Positions 56,449 through 57,361 of a stretch of DNA of 57,361 nt are shown here, one piece after another. The notes below the pieces were generated by a model. That model saw only the letters and a program-made list of their open reading frames with translations, had not been told where the DNA came from and ran no database searches. The DNA comes from an uncultured Actinomycetes bacterium (GTDB taxonomy: Bacteria; Actinomycetota; Actinomycetes; Nanopelagicales; Nanopelagicaceae). The stretch lies in contig CAIRHO010000015.1 in assembly GCA_903878415.1 (NCBI GenBank), positions 1 to 57,361 of the forward strand, read 5' to 3'. The translations under genes and the position numbers were made by a program. Numbering within the stretch: position 1 is the stretch's first letter; each line of letters begins with the position of its first letter.

Positions 56449-57361
56449 AACTCCCGCTATCTTGGCTCGCTGAATTTGTCGAAATTCCGAAAAGCGAGAG
56501 CGTCTCATCAATTGCAGAGCACTTTGTTAGCGTTGGTTTCGAAGTTGAATCGATCGAAAATGCTGCCGATAATATAAAAGGCCCACTTGTTATTGGCACC
56601 GTAATTGCAATTGAAGAATTGAAAGATCACAAGAAACCTATTCGGTATGTGGAATTGGATTGCGCAGAAAAAGAACATCGGTTTGTAATCTGCGGCGCTA
56701 CTAATTTTTTAGTCGGAGATAAAGTCGTTGTAGCTCTACCTGGCGCTCTACTTCCCGGTGATTTTGCGATCGCAGCCCGAGAAACTTATGGAAAAACAAG
56801 TAATGGCATGATTTGTTCTTCGCGCGAACTAGGCTTAAGCGAAGATCACAGCGGCATCATGGTTGTGAACGATTCTCTTTTAAAAAATGGTGACGACGCC
56901 GTAAAAGTACTTGTAATTGACGATCCGGTTATCGATATTGCAGTGAATCCTGATCGGGGGTATGCACTTTCAATTCGTGGTGCTGCTCGAGAATTAGCTA
57001 GCGCCTTAAAAGTGCCGTTTAAAGATCCAGCCGATTCTACCTTGCCCGCAAATTTAAAGGTTCAAGGAAAGAGTAAAGCTATTGAAGTTGTAATTGACGA
57101 ATCAACCGGTGCGGACTTAATTTTCCTAAGAACTTTAGAGAACGTTAATACAAATAATCCCTCGCCAATTTGGATGCAACGTCGAATTCAAAAATGTGGG
57201 ATGCGTTCAATATCGGTTGCGGTTGATATCACCAATTACGTAATGCTAGAACTTGGCCAACCGTTGCATGCTTTTGATGCAGATAAATTATCTGGAAGAA
57301 TTCATGTACAAAGTGCCGGGAAATTTTCCAAGATTAAAACTTTAGATGGCGTAGAACGTAA
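56445..57361 (+). CDS. pheT: Phenylalanine-tRNA ligase beta subunit, 3' end beyond the window
   Basis: Beta subunit, tRNA binding and editing. 305 complete codons are present and the frame is open to the last base. MKLPLSWLAEFV is the typical start; the EMAP/OB-fold tRNA-binding domain spans about 40-150 (FVICGATNF, GMICSSRELGL), followed by the B3/B4 editing region (RISVAVDITNYVMLELGQPLHAFD type, about 260-280). The ATG at 56445 overlaps the pheS stop. Full family length is about 800 residues, so roughly 500 are missing. Confidence 0.96.
   Translation, partial: MKLPLSWLAEFVEIPKSESVSSIAEHFVSVGFEVESIENAADNIKGPLVIGTVIAIEELKDHKKPIRYVELDCAEKEHRFVICGATNFLVGDKVVVALPGALLPGDFAIAARETYGKTSNGMICSSRELGLSEDHSGIMVVNDSLLKNGDDAVKVLVIDDPVIDIAVNPDRGYALSIRGAARELASALKVPFKDPADSTLPANLKVQGKSKAIEVVIDESTGADLIFLRTLENVNTNNPSPIWMQRRIQKCGMRSISVAVDITNYVMLELGQPLHAFDADKLSGRIHVQSAGKFSKIKTLDGVER

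Overview
The window is an unbroken piece of bacterial core chromosome with about 50 protein genes, one tRNA gene and almost no non-coding space (no gap exceeds 300 bases). Gene content and order are actinobacterial: rapZ-yvcK-whiA-gap-pgk-tpiA-secG, a gene for RNA polymerase-binding protein RbpA, an ANTAR response regulator beside a livKHMGF operon, a sufR-sufBD-(Rieske)-sufCSU-sufT operon, a fabG/InhA-type fabI pair, DUF3099 and SURF1. The DNA is AT-rich for that phylum (by eye, GC in the low 40s) and genes overlap or abut, so a streamlined low-GC actinobacterium such as the freshwater acI/Nanopelagicales group is my best guess; this is inference, not a search result. I see no mobile element, CRISPR array, prophage or clear sign of horizontal transfer.

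Layout. 1-9010 (+): end of lgt, a VIT1/CCC1-type metal transporter, gltB-gltD glutamate synthase, pyk. 9064-9746 (+): a short tRNA with anticodon CAA, then the ANTAR regulator whose ATG lies one base past the tRNA. 9908-14974 (+): livK, a terminator-like hairpin, livHMGF. 14978-19262: a hotdog thioesterase (-), polA (+), an MFS transporter (-). 19452-36574 (+): rpsA with a strong terminator, coaE, uvrB, uvrA, uvrC, rapZ, yvcK, whiA, the glycolytic gap-pgk-tpiA block, secG, rbpA and a DEAD-box RNA helicase with a structured leader. 36571-42178 (-): the operon ctaA-tkt-tal-pgi. 42260-50510 (+): the Suf iron-sulfur operon and an ABC exporter. 50493-51529 (-): SURF1 and DUF3099. 51608-57361 (+): fabG-fabI, the infC-rpmI-rplT translation operon, a SpoU-type RNA methyltransferase, pheS and the start of pheT.

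How the genes fit together. The window covers ammonia assimilation (GltBD) and amino-acid uptake (Liv), lower glycolysis plus the non-oxidative pentose phosphate pathway, iron-sulfur assembly feeding Fe-S enzymes such as GltBD, heme A and cytochrome oxidase maturation (CtaA, SURF1), type II fatty-acid synthesis, nucleotide excision repair with Pol I, and translation (S1, IF3, L35, L20, PheST).

The most interesting signals are regulatory. (1) A box of the form TANNNT, mostly TAGNNT, sits exactly 6 or 7 bases before the start codon of eleven genes on both strands, which predicts leaderless mRNAs. (2) A perfect CAAC-N6-GTTG operator overlaps the sufR start codon. (3) The tRNA with anticodon CAA lacks the long variable arm expected of tRNA-Leu and abuts the ANTAR gene. 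(4) infC has no ATG, GTG, TTG or CTG codon usable as its start and must begin at ATC or ATT. (5) The DEAD-box helicase has a hairpin that would cover its ribosome binding site. No wholly new multi-gene system was found.
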